The notes beneath the pieces are model-generated. The model ran no database searches. It was not told where the DNA came from and worked only from the letters and a program-made list of their open reading frames with translations. From Purshia tridentata (Eukaryota > Streptophyta > Magnoliopsida > Rosales > Rosaceae), in contig QANT01008753.1 in NCBI GenBank assembly GCA_003254885.1, positions 1-30,516 on the forward strand: a stretch of 30,516 bases of DNA. The letters are read 5' to 3'. Both the position numbers and the translations under genes were made by a program. Positions 13,582 to 22,486 of the stretch are shown here, one piece after another. Every line of letters starts with the position of its first letter. Within the stretch, counting starts at the first letter, position 1.

Positions 13582-16500
13582 CGAATTAAATAGGATTAAA
13601 AAATAGATAGAATAAAAATATTATTTTGTTTATAGATCAGGCTCAAGGGGCATATAAAAAGCACATGTTTTGCACAAACTATCAACCTTTAGAAAATTCA
13701 ACATCTTACGTTTAAGATGCATTTGAAGTTTTAAAAGAAAAAAATTTATTTAATGCTTTAATGGAAACATAATTAAATTTCACTCTCTTCTCCCTATTAT
13801 TAAGCATTTGTATTCTTTGGAAACAAATTGATTTATAAAAATGAGAATAAATATCTTCTAACGTTGAGCAAATTAAACCACCCTAGTTGGTGTATCGTGA
13901 TCTAATTACTTTTGGTCCTGCATTTTCCAAGGAAATAAGGTAAGAAGGTATTTTGATTTATGATGGAACAGTAAATATATGTTGCTCATAGCCACCAGCT
14001 TGCTTTTATTGGTTTGGGTATATAGGGTAAGTTTGCAAAGGAGATTCTTATGCCTCCTTTAAATTAAAAATGAAACAAAGATGGTAATGAGGGTGAGCTT
14101 GCAGAATTGATGGAAAAAAAATGGAAATGATCAAAGATGCAGAATATTGAAAAGTAAGGATAGAAAAAGGAAAAAAGAAAAGAGGAGATCATGTTGACAT
14201 TGAAAATCGTTAATTAATTTGTTCATTTAAATAGATTCACTAATGATATGTAGGCCTTATGAGGACAGAGAAAAAATTATGTTTTAAAAAAGTATTAGAA
14301 TGTTTTTTATAAGAAACACACTTTTATTGAAAGAAAACAGAATGTACATCATAGTGGACAAGCTATCCACTATTGCAGAAACTGTAAAACTCACAGTAAA
14401 GAAAAAGCAAACAGAACAGAAACAGAGAGTACACCATTAAGAATGTAAGACACTACAGCCTTCCAATCCAGCAAAATGATAGCAAAAGAAAAGTCTCAAA
14501 ACTCTGAAGAAACAAAAGCCCAGAAACTATTAAATGAAGTTGTTTCTTCGAAAACTTCAAATGCATCTTAACCATTAGATGTTGAATTATCTAAAGATTG
14601 AAAAACTGTATAAAAATATGTGTTTTTATATGAGTCCCTTGAACCTGACTCGTTGATTATAATATATAACTATTATATATACATATGTACATATATATAT
14701 ATATATATATGCATGTCTATCTAAGGTACCCCCATATATAGTGCAATATTATGGTTATAGTGGACTGTAGTTGGCAGAAATTTTAGTAATCAGGTGAACT
14801 ATTAGGGCTGCTGTAATTGCAAAAAAGATGGCAAGAAGTGATGAAATGAGGAGAAGAGTTGAGACAGTAGATAGAGGATACAAGGCTCGAAGCCTTAAAT
14901 GAACAACCAAAGTTTTATTCCATTCCAATCTTCCTTTGACTTACAAGAGTGTGACTTACAAGAGTGAGACTTATTTAGAGGCTTTTGAACGAACTCCAAA
15001 AAGACTTACAAAATACCACAGACTCATTAAGGACTAGAAAACTCTTAAAAGAACTCAAAACAGATTGATTCATTCTAAGACCCAAATATATAAACTCTCA
15101 ATAACTCTTGACATTAACTCATAGATAGACTCTTTGACTTTTTTTCCCATTCTTTTACAAACTCTCAAACTACCATGGACATTTTTCTTTGGACCAAAAA
15201 GGTTATATAGTCAAACTTCAGCCAATCAGCTTGGTCCTCAGTTACCAAAGAGGAAAGTGGATATTTCTTTTCTGACTAATCTATTGCAACCAAATCACCA
15301 CCTTTGTTATCTTCCAACAATAAGAAGAGAAATTGAAGGATATTATCTATAAAATTGAAATAGCATGTTTTTACACTGTTAGTTAGTTATGGATATCTAC
15401 CAGAGTAAACACACACACACACACATATATATATATGTATATTCATTTATTGCTAGACCAATGTCAAAGAAGATATTCCTAAAAGTCATCTTTTACCAAA
15501 TGGACTTCTAATTGTGATCTTGTATGGTACCAATTACCAAAGAAACAAAATCTACATCAAATGCAGACTTTGATAAGAATATAGGATATCACAAGCAAAG
15601 CAAACACTTACAAGAAGCTAAAGATCAAATTAGTGAAGACTAAAATATGAACTAAAATAGTTAAGCAGGTCAAGTGCAATGAAGACAGACAACATAGCAG
15701 TGAGAAGGATTGCTTTTGCACTAATGAAAGACCTAAAAGGCATTAAGAAAGGTCAAAAAAAAAAAGCATAACCTGCACAGGGAACAATGGAAGAAGCATA
15801 CAGATAACATGGCTTTGACTAGGAGTGAAGGAAACAAAAGAACTTTTCTGGATGAATTCAAGCACTTGTTTAAGGCTTTTATGAGTTGAGCTAGAATAAT
15901 ATCATCAAATACTTGAAAAAGTGTGTTTTACATCCTCAGGAATTACATTATCAAAAATGTGAAAGAACGAAACTAGCATATAACAATTAATGCACGTTGT
16001 TCAATGATTCAAAACCTTGATGGTGCAAATGCAGATTGCGCGCCCTCTCAAGTTCATATTTACGTTTCCATTCAGCTGCCTCAGCTTGAGCAGAAGCCTT
16101 TCCTTCAGCAGCTCGTCTCAGGGCTTTTGCAACAGCTAGAAAAAGTTCAAAGTAAGATAAGCATTGTATCTTCTGATAAGTATATGCATGGTGAGTACAA
16201 AAGATAGTTTCACCGACTATTATAAGCAATTAAAGCTTAAAACACGACCCTACTTCTCATAGCCTCTGAGAACTCTATGAGGTGGTCATCTGTTCCCTGA
16301 GCAGGAGATTGTTGGAGAAGTTCCTGCACTGCCCTCTCTGAACTTAAGAGAGACAATGAATTGAGACAACCATTCTCTGGCTGTGAGCATGAAACACTTG
16401 CATCACCCTGTCCACAGGAAGCATATCAGATAACAAGCACAGCTTGATCTGAGATGAGATATCTTGCTAACAAGATAGAGCAAGCAGGGTTATTTATTGT

Positions 16501-17478
16501 ATGATACAGAAATATGTAGATTTTAATAAAAGCTTAGAAGAACAAGAGCACAACAGTTTATAAACAGAAGAAAGTCAACAGAATTTCCATGACAAATTCA
16601 TTTCACTGCAAATACATCCTACTTTCCACACCATGGAAAAATAGGTCATAGATCAGCATAAATAAAGTCATCAATCAATGCAGGAAATCATGTTAGCACT
16701 ACTCCAGGAAACTGTTAGATAGATGCCATGCCACCAATGCGAATATCAGTACTCCCAATGGAGAAATGGTACAATTTAATTCCATATCTAGATAAATTGT
16801 ATTGTTTTTCAGAGTTACATAATTGGAGGAACAAGAAGAAGAGTAACATAATTAAAAGATTACATTATTACAATTTTTCATTCATATGTATCATTATTTA
16901 TTTATGTTCCTATCCGCACATTGGTTACTTTTATACAATCAAATCTAGTCTCTTCAGATTTCAGCAAATTACATAAGGAAACATGGGCTTGGCTCAGGCA
17001 GAATAAAGGTCAATGTCATGGGATTGGGATAGGTTTAAAATAAAAACTAATAAAAAATAAAAAACCTATTAACCAATTTTCTTCAAAGATTAGATGGACC
17101 CAAAGTCGCCCAGATAACAATGACCAACATTTCAGTCAAAATGCCTTCAGTTTAAGGAGAATCACAAACACAAATCGGTGCAATAGTTGGCATTGAGTGC
17201 AATAACAAATTAACAGATTATCCCACAAAATTGAGGAGTAATATAAGCTTTAAATTTTAAAAAAAATACCATATTAATTTCACCTAAAAATGCTACATGC
17301 AACGAAAATAGCTCTACAATTCGAAACTCAAGATTTCCAAAACAATGTTTAACAGCGCTAATTAAAAAATAAAAATGAACAATAAACCCTGAAAATGTAC
17401 AATATTCGATTGCAGTAGAATTGTGAGAGAGAGAGAGAGAGAGGTGATTACTGTAGAACTGGGCTTGCTAGGAGCCAT
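1219..17478 (-). CDS. NADK1: NAD kinase, cytosolic NADK1-type, 11 coding exons
   Basis: Phosphorylates NAD+ to NADP+ with ATP; the related Arabidopsis NADK1 is cytosolic. Coding exons in transcript order: 17478-17452, 16407-16254, 16135-16016, 10764-10589, 9774-9661, 9474-9380, 8702-8596, 5820-5747, 4405-4327, 3157-2850, 1527-1219 (TAA at 1221-1219). All ten introns are GT-AG. The exon lengths sum to 1563 nt with every phase closing, giving 520 residues, close to Arabidopsis NADK1 as I recall it. Visible landmarks: a charged Ala/Glu-rich helix at about 62-95 ([20 protein letters not shown]), the ATP-NAD kinase GGDGT motif at 282-286, NE at 363-364, a Gly-rich [17 protein letters not shown] stretch from 392, and a conserved C-terminal half to [10 protein letters not shown]. 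No transit peptide is evident. The ATG lies in the favourable context AACCATGG. The 9-codon first exon is the least certain, since it rests on splice fit and an N-terminus expected for the family. The gene spans 16.3 kb because its introns hold transposons. Confidence 0.95.
2430..2655 (+). mobile_element. LINE 3' end fragment in intron 10
   Basis: The stretch GAGTTTTGAGACT followed by a degenerate (I/L)xLDW-type coding remnant closely matches the minus-strand LINE tail at 14305-14575. It ends in an A-rich AATAAAAATATTAAA run near 2637-2651. The orientation is antisense to the NAD kinase gene. No target duplication was found. This is a 5'-truncated copy with no intact ORF. Confidence 0.55.
3291..4298 (+). 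mobile_element. 5'-truncated LINE in intron 9, antisense to the host gene
   Basis: Encodes the C-terminal part of a plant non-LTR retrotransposon ORF2. First comes a 210-codon open stretch from 3298, described separately. Then follow out-of-frame remnants of the usual tail ([16 protein letters not shown], about 4030-4075, and [10 protein letters not shown], about 4157-4190), ending in an A-rich tail at 4275-4298. The A tail lies only about 28 bases from the host exon 9 edge, so the element sits right next to the 5' splice site of intron 9. The target duplication is unclear. Confidence 0.85.
3298..3933 (+). pseudogene. LINE ORF2 fragment with reverse-transcriptase zinc-binding (zf-RVT) domain
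   Basis: An open stretch of about 211 codons with no start of its own; it begins inside the post-RT region ([28 protein letters not shown]). The zf-RVT module follows: [20 protein letters not shown], then [19 protein letters not shown], which carries the Cys/His residues of the zinc site. The frame closes at TAA (3931-3933), and the remaining LINE tail continues in other frames, so this is a broken copy. The reverse transcriptase and endonuclease domains are missing, consistent with 5' truncation during insertion. It is surprisingly open for a decayed element, which suggests a fairly recent insertion. Confidence 0.85.
4719..4754. repeat. Poly-C then poly-A tract with an undetermined base
   Basis: A run of about 23 C with an N at 4724, followed by 12 A, in intron 8. 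On the transcribed-sense strand it reads T-run then G-run. The N shows that the read quality failed here, so the true length is uncertain. Confidence 0.8.
6021..6086. repeat. Tandem duplication, 33-base unit, two copies
   Basis: 6021-6053 and 6054-6086 differ at a single position (CATGTGCATG versus CATATGCATG). It lies in intron 7 between exon 8 and the LINE insertion. Confidence 0.85.
6668..6860 (+). repeat. 5' LTR of the TRIM-like element
   Basis: Begins TGTCATTGATATAGG and ends TTTTCAACA. It aligns end to end with the 3' LTR once the nested insert is removed. Confidence 0.85.
6861..6873 (+). other. Primer-binding site, initiator-Met tRNA type
   Basis: TGGTATCAAAGCT follows the LTR terminus without a gap. 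It differs by one base from the usual plant Copia TGGTATCAGAGC. Confidence 0.85.
7250..7677 (+). repeat. 3' LTR of the TRIM-like element, interrupted
   Basis: Begins TACCATTGATATAGG (the terminal TG is mutated to TA) and ends TTTTCAACA. The LTR is split at 7316 by a 231-base insert plus a 5-base duplicated target. Confidence 0.85.
7316..7546 (+). mobile_element. Solo-LTR-like insert within the 3' LTR
   Basis: 231 bases absent from the partner LTR, flanked by perfect 5-base copies TTAAG (7311-7315 and 7547-7551). It ends in TTTTTTCAACA, the same terminus as the host LTR family. It also holds related motifs (GTAGGCTGCTAATCAGCC, CTTAAATTAAG, CCTGTATAAACC as a TATA-like core). The left end reads CATGGTGG rather than a clean TG. 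Best read as a solo LTR of a related element. Confidence 0.7.
8250..8411. repeat. Partial tandem duplication in the LINE tail
   Basis: ATGATGTGATGTTTTG occurs at about 8250 and 8318, and CCTCCTTTCCATACTTTG at about 8280 and 8374. One copy lacks the middle segment that contains TTAGCATAGGATGG. Confidence 0.7.
9917..10255. mobile_element. MULE-like MITE in intron 4
   Basis: The left arm (from AGGTCAAATTTCACTGGTCC) and the reverse complement of the right arm (from AGGCTAAATGTCATTTTGGTCC) pair for 100 bases or more. This gives long terminal inverted repeats around a short middle, with no coding capacity. The flanking AAATATA (9910-9916) and AAATACA (10256-10262) may be part of a target duplication, but the A/T richness makes this weak. 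Confidence 0.75.
12240..12480 (-). mobile_element. Copia-type LTR remnant in intron 3
   Basis: On the minus strand: AACAGCTGGTTGGTTATGG, then TCTATTTATACTCC, a run to GCACGTGATAATCCTTCC, and an end near TTCTTCCAACA (about 12247). This order of motifs is what I associate with plant Copia solo LTRs. Ends and target duplication were not resolved. Confidence 0.4.
12652..13220. repeat. Old tandem duplication, about 290-base unit, intron 3
   Basis: Copy A runs from about 12652 and copy B from about 12938. They share diverged landmarks in the same order: GGAAAATTAT, ATAAACCATGAAAA / ATAAGCCATGAAAA, CACTTGCAATTCATCATGCAGG / CTACTTGCAATTCACC (CATGCAGG at 12824 and 13118), and TTGGATGGGTG. Copy spacing is 286-294 bases. 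No coding content is seen. Confidence 0.7.
13547..13576. repeat. (AT)n microsatellite
   Basis: An uninterrupted AT repeat in intron 3. Confidence 0.9.
14305..14575 (-). mobile_element. LINE 3' end fragment in intron 3, sense to the host gene
   Basis: The minus strand shows a degenerate tail ([13 protein letters not shown], then [11 protein letters not shown]), followed by a 3' UTR and CAATAAAAGTGTGTTTC. It shares CAGAGTTTTGAGACT and GGCTGTAGTGT with the plus-strand fragment in intron 10 (2430-2655), so both belong to one LINE family. Confidence 0.6.
15407..15441. repeat. (AC)n(AT)n compound microsatellite
   Basis: An ACAC tract running into an ATAT tract within intron 3. A shorter (AT)n lies near 14690-14711. 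Confidence 0.9.
17424..17443. repeat. (GA)n microsatellite beside the first 5' splice site
   Basis: GAGA repeat; on the gene strand a CT-rich tract starts about 7 bases inside intron 1, right after GTAATCAC. Length changes here would fall next to the donor of the 27-base first coding exon. Confidence 0.85.
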
Positions 17479-17958
17479 GGTTGAGCTGCAGAAAATATCT
17501 AAGAAAAAGGAAGAGATCCCTTTATTTTTCTCCTTCTTCAAGACCCCCCAGAAGTGTTTAAGAGGAGTATTATCTATATGCCATCTTTGGCTTTTACACA
17601 GAGATTCAACGAATTTTTTCTTCTTCTGTTTTTTTTTTTGGCTGAAAGAGATTCAAAGATTTGATTAGTTGGACTTCGATTGCAAGGCCACCTGCAGTCT
17701 AGTTTGTCGTCTAGAGAGAGTGGGTTTTAAGTGTGGCCCACGATTAACGCGTGGCAAGTCAAAGCTTTGTGTAGTGTAAGGCACGGTAACCTATGAAAGA
17801 AACTTGCTTCCTCCAAGTCAACACTCACCAACACTGCCCTTGCTTAGTCAACCATCCACCACAGTACACACTAGAGACGTGTGGTAAGTACAGGGTAATT
17901 TCATCTGCTGTTTGATGGACCATCGTGGTCCTTCCTTTGTTCCCGATCTAATTTTTAA
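17479..17958 (-). promoter_or_regulatory. 5' leader and proximal promoter of the NAD kinase gene
   Basis: This is the sequence between the start codon and the upstream MITE. On the minus strand it holds a leader with A-rich stretches, and further upstream three copies of the WRKY-binding core TTGACT (plus-strand positions 17757-17762, 17816-17821 and 17846-17851). A CACGCGT-type ABRE-like element lies at about 17746-17752. No TATA box could be placed with confidence, so the transcription start is unknown. Confidence 0.45.
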
Positions 17959-18364
17959 GAGTAAATAGTCATTTTAGTCCTCAAACTATTACACTTGTAT
18001 CAGTTTGGTCTTCAGACTTTTTATTTGAAAAATTAAGAATTCTGACTTTTTCAATTTTACTAATTGATGACTTTTTTATCAATTTACACATTTTTCACCC
18101 AAATTTAGTGAAAAATAAAGGAGGAAAAAATGATGCATAAGAAAAAAATGGTAAAATCTAAATAAAATGAACCATTTTGCCTTAAAAAAAGACTTTACAT
18201 GGTGTTATAAAAGTATAAATTTGGATGGAAAATGTGTAAATTGATAAAAAAGTCCTCAATTGACAAAACTAAAAAAGTTAAAGTCTTTAATTTTCTAAAT
18301 TAAAAGTTTTGGGACCAAACTGATACAAGTGTAATAGTCTGGGAACCAAAATAACTATTTACCC
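17959..18364. mobile_element. Foldback MULE-type MITE upstream of the NAD kinase gene
   Basis: The left arm starts GAGTAAATAGTCATTTTAG, and the reverse complement of the right end starts GGGTAAATAGTTATTTTGG. Pairing extends about 150 bases each side (shared CTATTACACTTGTATCAG), so the whole element is nearly a hairpin. It is flanked by AATTTTTAA (17950-17958) and AATTTTCAA (18365-18373), a 9-base target duplication with one mismatch, the size typical of Mutator-like elements. Confidence 0.85.
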
Positions 18365-18373
18365 AATTTTCAA

Positions 18374-18690
18374 TTTTAGGCAACTATATAGGCATGTTAT
18401 ATTTGTGGCCCTTATGCCTTCGACAGTGGCCCTGAAATTTGAGGCCCAAAGTAAATGGGTGGGTTTGACACTCACTACAGTGAGCCGAAAATGTGAGGGC
18501 CAAAGCTATTTAAGTCGTGGATCGAGGAAACTATGTTCTTCAAATTTTTGTAGGGGCGTGCTAGTATGCGGCTTAGAAGCTAAGTGTACAAAGGTGTGAT
18601 TGCACGAAATTGACTTCCGGTCAAGCAATTATGAACTGACGAAGGAACGCCTCTCGGTCACAAAGATTCAATTGCCTTGGCTGCAAGAAC
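18374..18690. other. Unassigned intergenic stretch between two MITEs
   Basis: It has a more even base composition than its surroundings and two short open frames (plus strand, 18405-18599 and 18600-18842) with no recognisable domain. The second runs into the Tourist element, so it is not a real gene. Origin unknown. Confidence 0.4.
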
Positions 18691-18693
18691 TTA

Positions 18694-19809
18694 GGGCATG
18701 TTTACTAATCCGTAATCAAAAAGGCAACAATGGGAATCATTCCCATTCATGCATTTACTTGCATTTGGGAATGATTCCCATTGCTAGGGGTGGGCATCAA
18801 CTCGCCCGCCCCCATTTACAGCCCGAGCCGCCACCCGTTTAGTTTTCACCCGATCCACCCAATAGGCAATGGCTCGGATTTGGGTTTCCTCCTTCACCGC
18901 CCATCACCACCCGTTTAACCGATTATGGAATATAAGGAATAGAAGAGATGTCTTTTATAAGAGTTAAGAGCTAATAAAATTATTATCTATTTACATAATT
19001 ACCTTATTCATCACTTTCCTCATTTATGTTTTTAATAAACATTTTTTCCATACTTTGGAAAAAAGATAAGTCTTTTTTTATGGGTGAAATAGGGGTCATT
19101 AACATCATCCTAAACATATACATAAATAATTTGCTTCAATCTTGAGAGGTTGGCACTCATATAAACTCACCATCACCCTCTTTAACTTCCACTATACCTA
19201 AATGGCCCACCTGCCACTGATCCGCTCCAACCCGCTCCCCAATTAACTTGCAACCGCCCCGCCCATTGACTATGCGGGTGGTGGCGGGTTGAGCTCCTAC
19301 CCGACCCACCCTACCCAGTGCCCACCCCTACCCATTGCCTTTCCTATATTTACTAAACTTTGGAAAGGGAAAAAAATATGGTGGGGCCCACATTCATTTG
19401 GGAATTCAATCCCTCATGTTGGAGGAATTCAATTACGGTGGGAGGGGGGTTTCTAGAATGAATAGGAGAGAAAGGGAATATGGGTTTTGATTCCAAAACT
19501 ACCCTCACAATTTGGTTGCATATCCAAAAGTGCCCTCAACAAAAAATCCCAAAACCCTACAGTAATTATTTAGTAATTTTTTGTAAGTTTTACATTTCTA
19601 AAAATTGTGCATTTTGTATAAGGGCATTTTAGTAATCAAACTGGTTTTGAATCCGATTCCTATCAGTTAGTTAACATATTTATGAGAATCAGCTTTATTT
19701 TCATTCCGATTCCTAACAGTTAGTAAACATGTTAATAAAAATGTTTGATTCTGATTAGTGCTCATTCCGATACATATCTGATTCCAATTACGGGTAAGTA
19801 AACATGCCC
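18694..19809. mobile_element. PIF/Harbinger (Tourist-type) element, interrupted by a hAT MITE
   Basis: Ends are GGGCATGTTTACT...CCGTAAT and its near-perfect inverse ATTACGGGTAAGTAAACATG-CCC. It is flanked by TTA at 18691-18693 and 19810-19812, the target duplication of Harbinger elements. Removing the hAT insert and one target copy leaves about 560 bases with no transposase. Near the left end are two self-complementary motifs (GGGAATCATTCCC about 18731 and GGGAATGATTCCC about 18767) that are also complementary to each other. Confidence 0.85.
18785..19330. mobile_element. hAT-type MITE nested in the Tourist element
   Basis: Perfect 12-base terminal inverted repeats TAGGGGTGGGCA at 18785-18796 and, inverted, 19319-19330. 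Exact 8-base target duplications CCCATTGC lie at 18777-18784 and 19331-19338. The subterminal regions are GC-rich (CCCGCC/GGCGGG repeats), and the middle is AT-rich. No transposase ORF is present, so it is non-autonomous. Confidence 0.92.
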
Positions 19810-20653
19810 TTAGAGTAGTTCAGTCTGGTCTGATGTGATGGTAATGCAATGGGTTAAAGTAAAAGTGCAAATGATGAGTGCAAAATTAAAATCTTAAAGA
19901 TAATAGTTACCTGTGAAAATAAAATCAAAATATAAACGATCCTCGAAATTAAATGAAACAATACTTACGAATATGAACTGTAAAACGCATAATCTAACTA
20001 ATTGAATCTAAGAAAGCAATAAATAACATGATAAACCTACTTATGCTTGAAAATAAAGAACTATAAAATAAATCTAAACTAACAAATATGCGAATCAAAG
20101 TAACATACTCATATTGAAATCATAAGAAACCAAAGAACATAAATGTATTTATCCTAAGTTCTTGAGAGAAACAATAAGACTTTCTTAACAACAATCCTAA
20201 AAACTGAAAATAAAAGGAAAAGACATGATTACAACCTAAGGTAATCAAAAATAACTTGAGAGGCTTGATGCTTTTGCTCTTGGATTTTTCTAGGGGGTCA
20301 AATGTGTGTTCTTGGGGACTCAAGGCCTCTATTTATAGTGGTAAAATGCTTGAATCAGCCCAGGTCCATTTCTGAAATTTGCGAAATTAGGCTCAAACAT
20401 TGCCTCTACTTTCTCGAGCCTCGGTCCATTCGTTCGAGTGGTTGAGAAGGTATGATAGCTTCTGTATCACGTGTAAGTTGACCCCTAGGCTTCCTAGTCA
20501 TCAGTTGCACAAAGATCGAGGTAGTTAGTTTCTCGTTCCTTGTATTTGATTGACACTTATCCCAAAAAAGATTATCTTTTTAGTTTCCCATTATTTTATC
20601 ATTATTTTGAAATCATTTTGAATTAATTCAAAACCTTTTTGCCTTCCCTCTTG

Positions 20654-20684
20654 TTGATGTCCAAAAATGGTTAAGGACATCCAA
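20654..20684. repeat. Short inverted repeat inside the duplication
   Basis: TTGATGTCC and GGACATCCAA face each other across about 12 bases. The same hairpin is at about 22030-22060 in copy 2. It may mark an LTR edge (it begins TGTTGATG). Confidence 0.5.
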
Positions 20685-20972
20685 CGTGTTCTTGGGATGA
20701 GCAGAATTGTTGACCTACCAACGAAGTGATGACACGTCGGCGTAAGGTAGGGTCAGAAGGTATCTGCTTGGCAACCCAATGGGTGGAGGACACATGATAT
20801 CTGAGGCACTCTGTAAAGACACGCAAAAAGTGAGCGAGAAGGGCACCGATGTGGTATCGACCGAACCACCTCTGCACTCAAGTCAGTTTTGTGGTATTTG
20901 GCAAAGAGTATATTCAGTAAGTGAATAGTTGATTGATTGATTGTCTGGTCCCCTTATTGTGGAGGAAAGTAC

Positions 20973-21045
20973 CTCTTTTATAGTAATTGAATGATGACGT
21001 CACTGACTTGGAGAGGTCGTTGCCTAATCCAATGACGACACGTGG
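20973..21045 (-). promoter_or_regulatory. LTR-like promoter module, copy 1
   Basis: Reading the minus strand downstream: CCACGTG (21039-21045), the palindromic bZIP site TGACGTCA (20995-21002), then TATAAAAGAG (20973-20982). This is a compact core promoter layout typical of retrotransposon LTRs. No gene is found downstream, so it is probably a relic. Confidence 0.45.
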
Positions 21046-21126
21046 CGCTGATAACAAACAGTGTTGTGAGAGTGCCATATGTAGTGGGAGCGCCACGTGT
21101 TGTGGATAAGAACCATTTACACATTT

Positions 21127-22486
21127 CGATTACTGCTCATTCCGATACATATCTAATTCCGATTACGGGTAAGTAAACATGCCCTTAGAGTAGTTCAGTC
21201 TGGTCTGATGTGATGGTAATGCAATGGGTGAAAGTAAAAGTGCAAATGATGAGTGCAAAATTAAAATTTTAAAGATAATAGTTACCTGCAAAAATAAAAT
21301 CAAAATATAAACGATCCTCGAAATTAAATGAAACAATACTTACGAATATGAACTGTAAAACGCATAATCTAACTAATTGAATCTAAGAAAGCAATAAATA
21401 ACATGATAAACCTACTTATGCTTGAAAATAAAGAACTATAAAATAAATCTAAACTAACAAATATGCGAATCAAAGTAATATACTCATATTGAAATCATAA
21501 GAAACCAAAGAGCATAAATGTATTTATCCTAAGTTCTTGAGAGAAACAATAAGACTTTCTTAAGAACAATCCTAAAAACTGAAAATAAATGGAAAAGACA
21601 TGATTACAACCTAGTGTAATAAAAAATAACTTGAGAGGCTTGATGCTTTTGCTCTTGGATTTTTCTAGGGGGTCAAATGTGTGTTTTTAGGGACTCAAGG
21701 CCTCTATTTATAGTGGTAAAATGCTTGAATCAGCCCAGATCCATTTCTGAAATTTGCAAAATTAGGCTCAAACATTGCCTCTCCTTTTTCAAGCCTCGAT
21801 CCATCCGTTTGAGTGGTTGAGAAGGCATGATAGCTTATGTATCACGTGTGAGTTGACCCCTAGGCTTCCTAGTCATCAGTTGCACAAAGATTGAGGTAGT
21901 TGGTTTCTCGTTCCTTGTATTTGATTGATACTTATCCCAAAAGGGATTATCTTTTTAGTTTCCCATTATTTTATCATTATTTTAAAATCATTTTGAATTA
22001 ATTCAAAACCTTTTTGCCTTCCCTCTTGTTGATGTCCAAAAATAGTTAAGGACATCCAACGTGTTCTTGGGATGAGTAGAACCGTTGACCTACCAACAAA
22101 GTGATGACACGTCAGCGTAAAGTAGGGTCAGAAGGTATCTGCTTGGCAACCCAATGGGTGGAGGACACATGATATCTAGGGCACTCTGCAAAGACACGCA
22201 AAAAGTGAGCGCGAAGGGCACCGATGTGGTACCGACCGAACCGCCTTTGACACTCAAATCAGTTTTGTGATATTTGGCAGAAAGTATATTCAGTAAGTGA
22301 ATAGTTAATTGATTGATTGTCTGGTCCCCTTATTGTGGAGGAAAGTACCTTTTTTATAGTAATTGAATGATGACGTCACTGACTTGGAGAGGTCGTCGCC
22401 CAATCCAATAACGACACGTGGCGCTGATGACAAACAGTGTTGTGAGAGTGCCACGTGTTGTGGGAGCGCCACATGTTGTGGATAAG
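21127..22486. repeat. 1.36-kb direct duplication, copy 2
   Basis: Head-to-tail with copy 1 after a 16-base spacer. It starts with the detached Tourist right end (GGGTAAGTAAACATGCCC at about 21167) without the rest of that element. It ends at GTGGATAAG, after which the two copies have different neighbours. Confidence 0.9.
22351..22421 (-). promoter_or_regulatory. LTR-like promoter module, copy 2
   Basis: The same layout as copy 1: CCACGTG (22415-22421), TGACGTCA (22371-22378), TATAAAAA (22351-22358). Further CACGTG/CATGTG sites lie at 22449-22475. Confidence 0.45.

Larger units (their letters stand above)
19752..21110. repeat. 1.36-kb direct duplication, copy 1
   Basis: Matches 21127-22486 at a constant offset of 1375-1376 bases, with only scattered substitutions by eye. 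It contains the right 55 bases of the Tourist element, an AT-rich body, and two promoter-like modules on the minus strand (TATAAATA at 20330-20337; TATAAAAGAG at 20973-20982). Those modules look like parts of an LTR retrotransposon. Confidence 0.9.

Noticed and set aside
16004..16207. 67-codon plus-strand frame
   Set aside because: Antisense shadow of NAD kinase exon 3.
20120..20323. 67-codon minus-strand frame downstream of a TATA box
   Set aside because: Phe/Leu-rich, no domain, and no open equivalent in the duplicated copy.
19752..22486. The two 1.36-kb copies as the two LTRs of one retrotransposon
   Set aside because: Only 16 bases separate them, so there is no internal region. They include a piece of the Tourist element, and their promoter modules point away from the gag-like relic.
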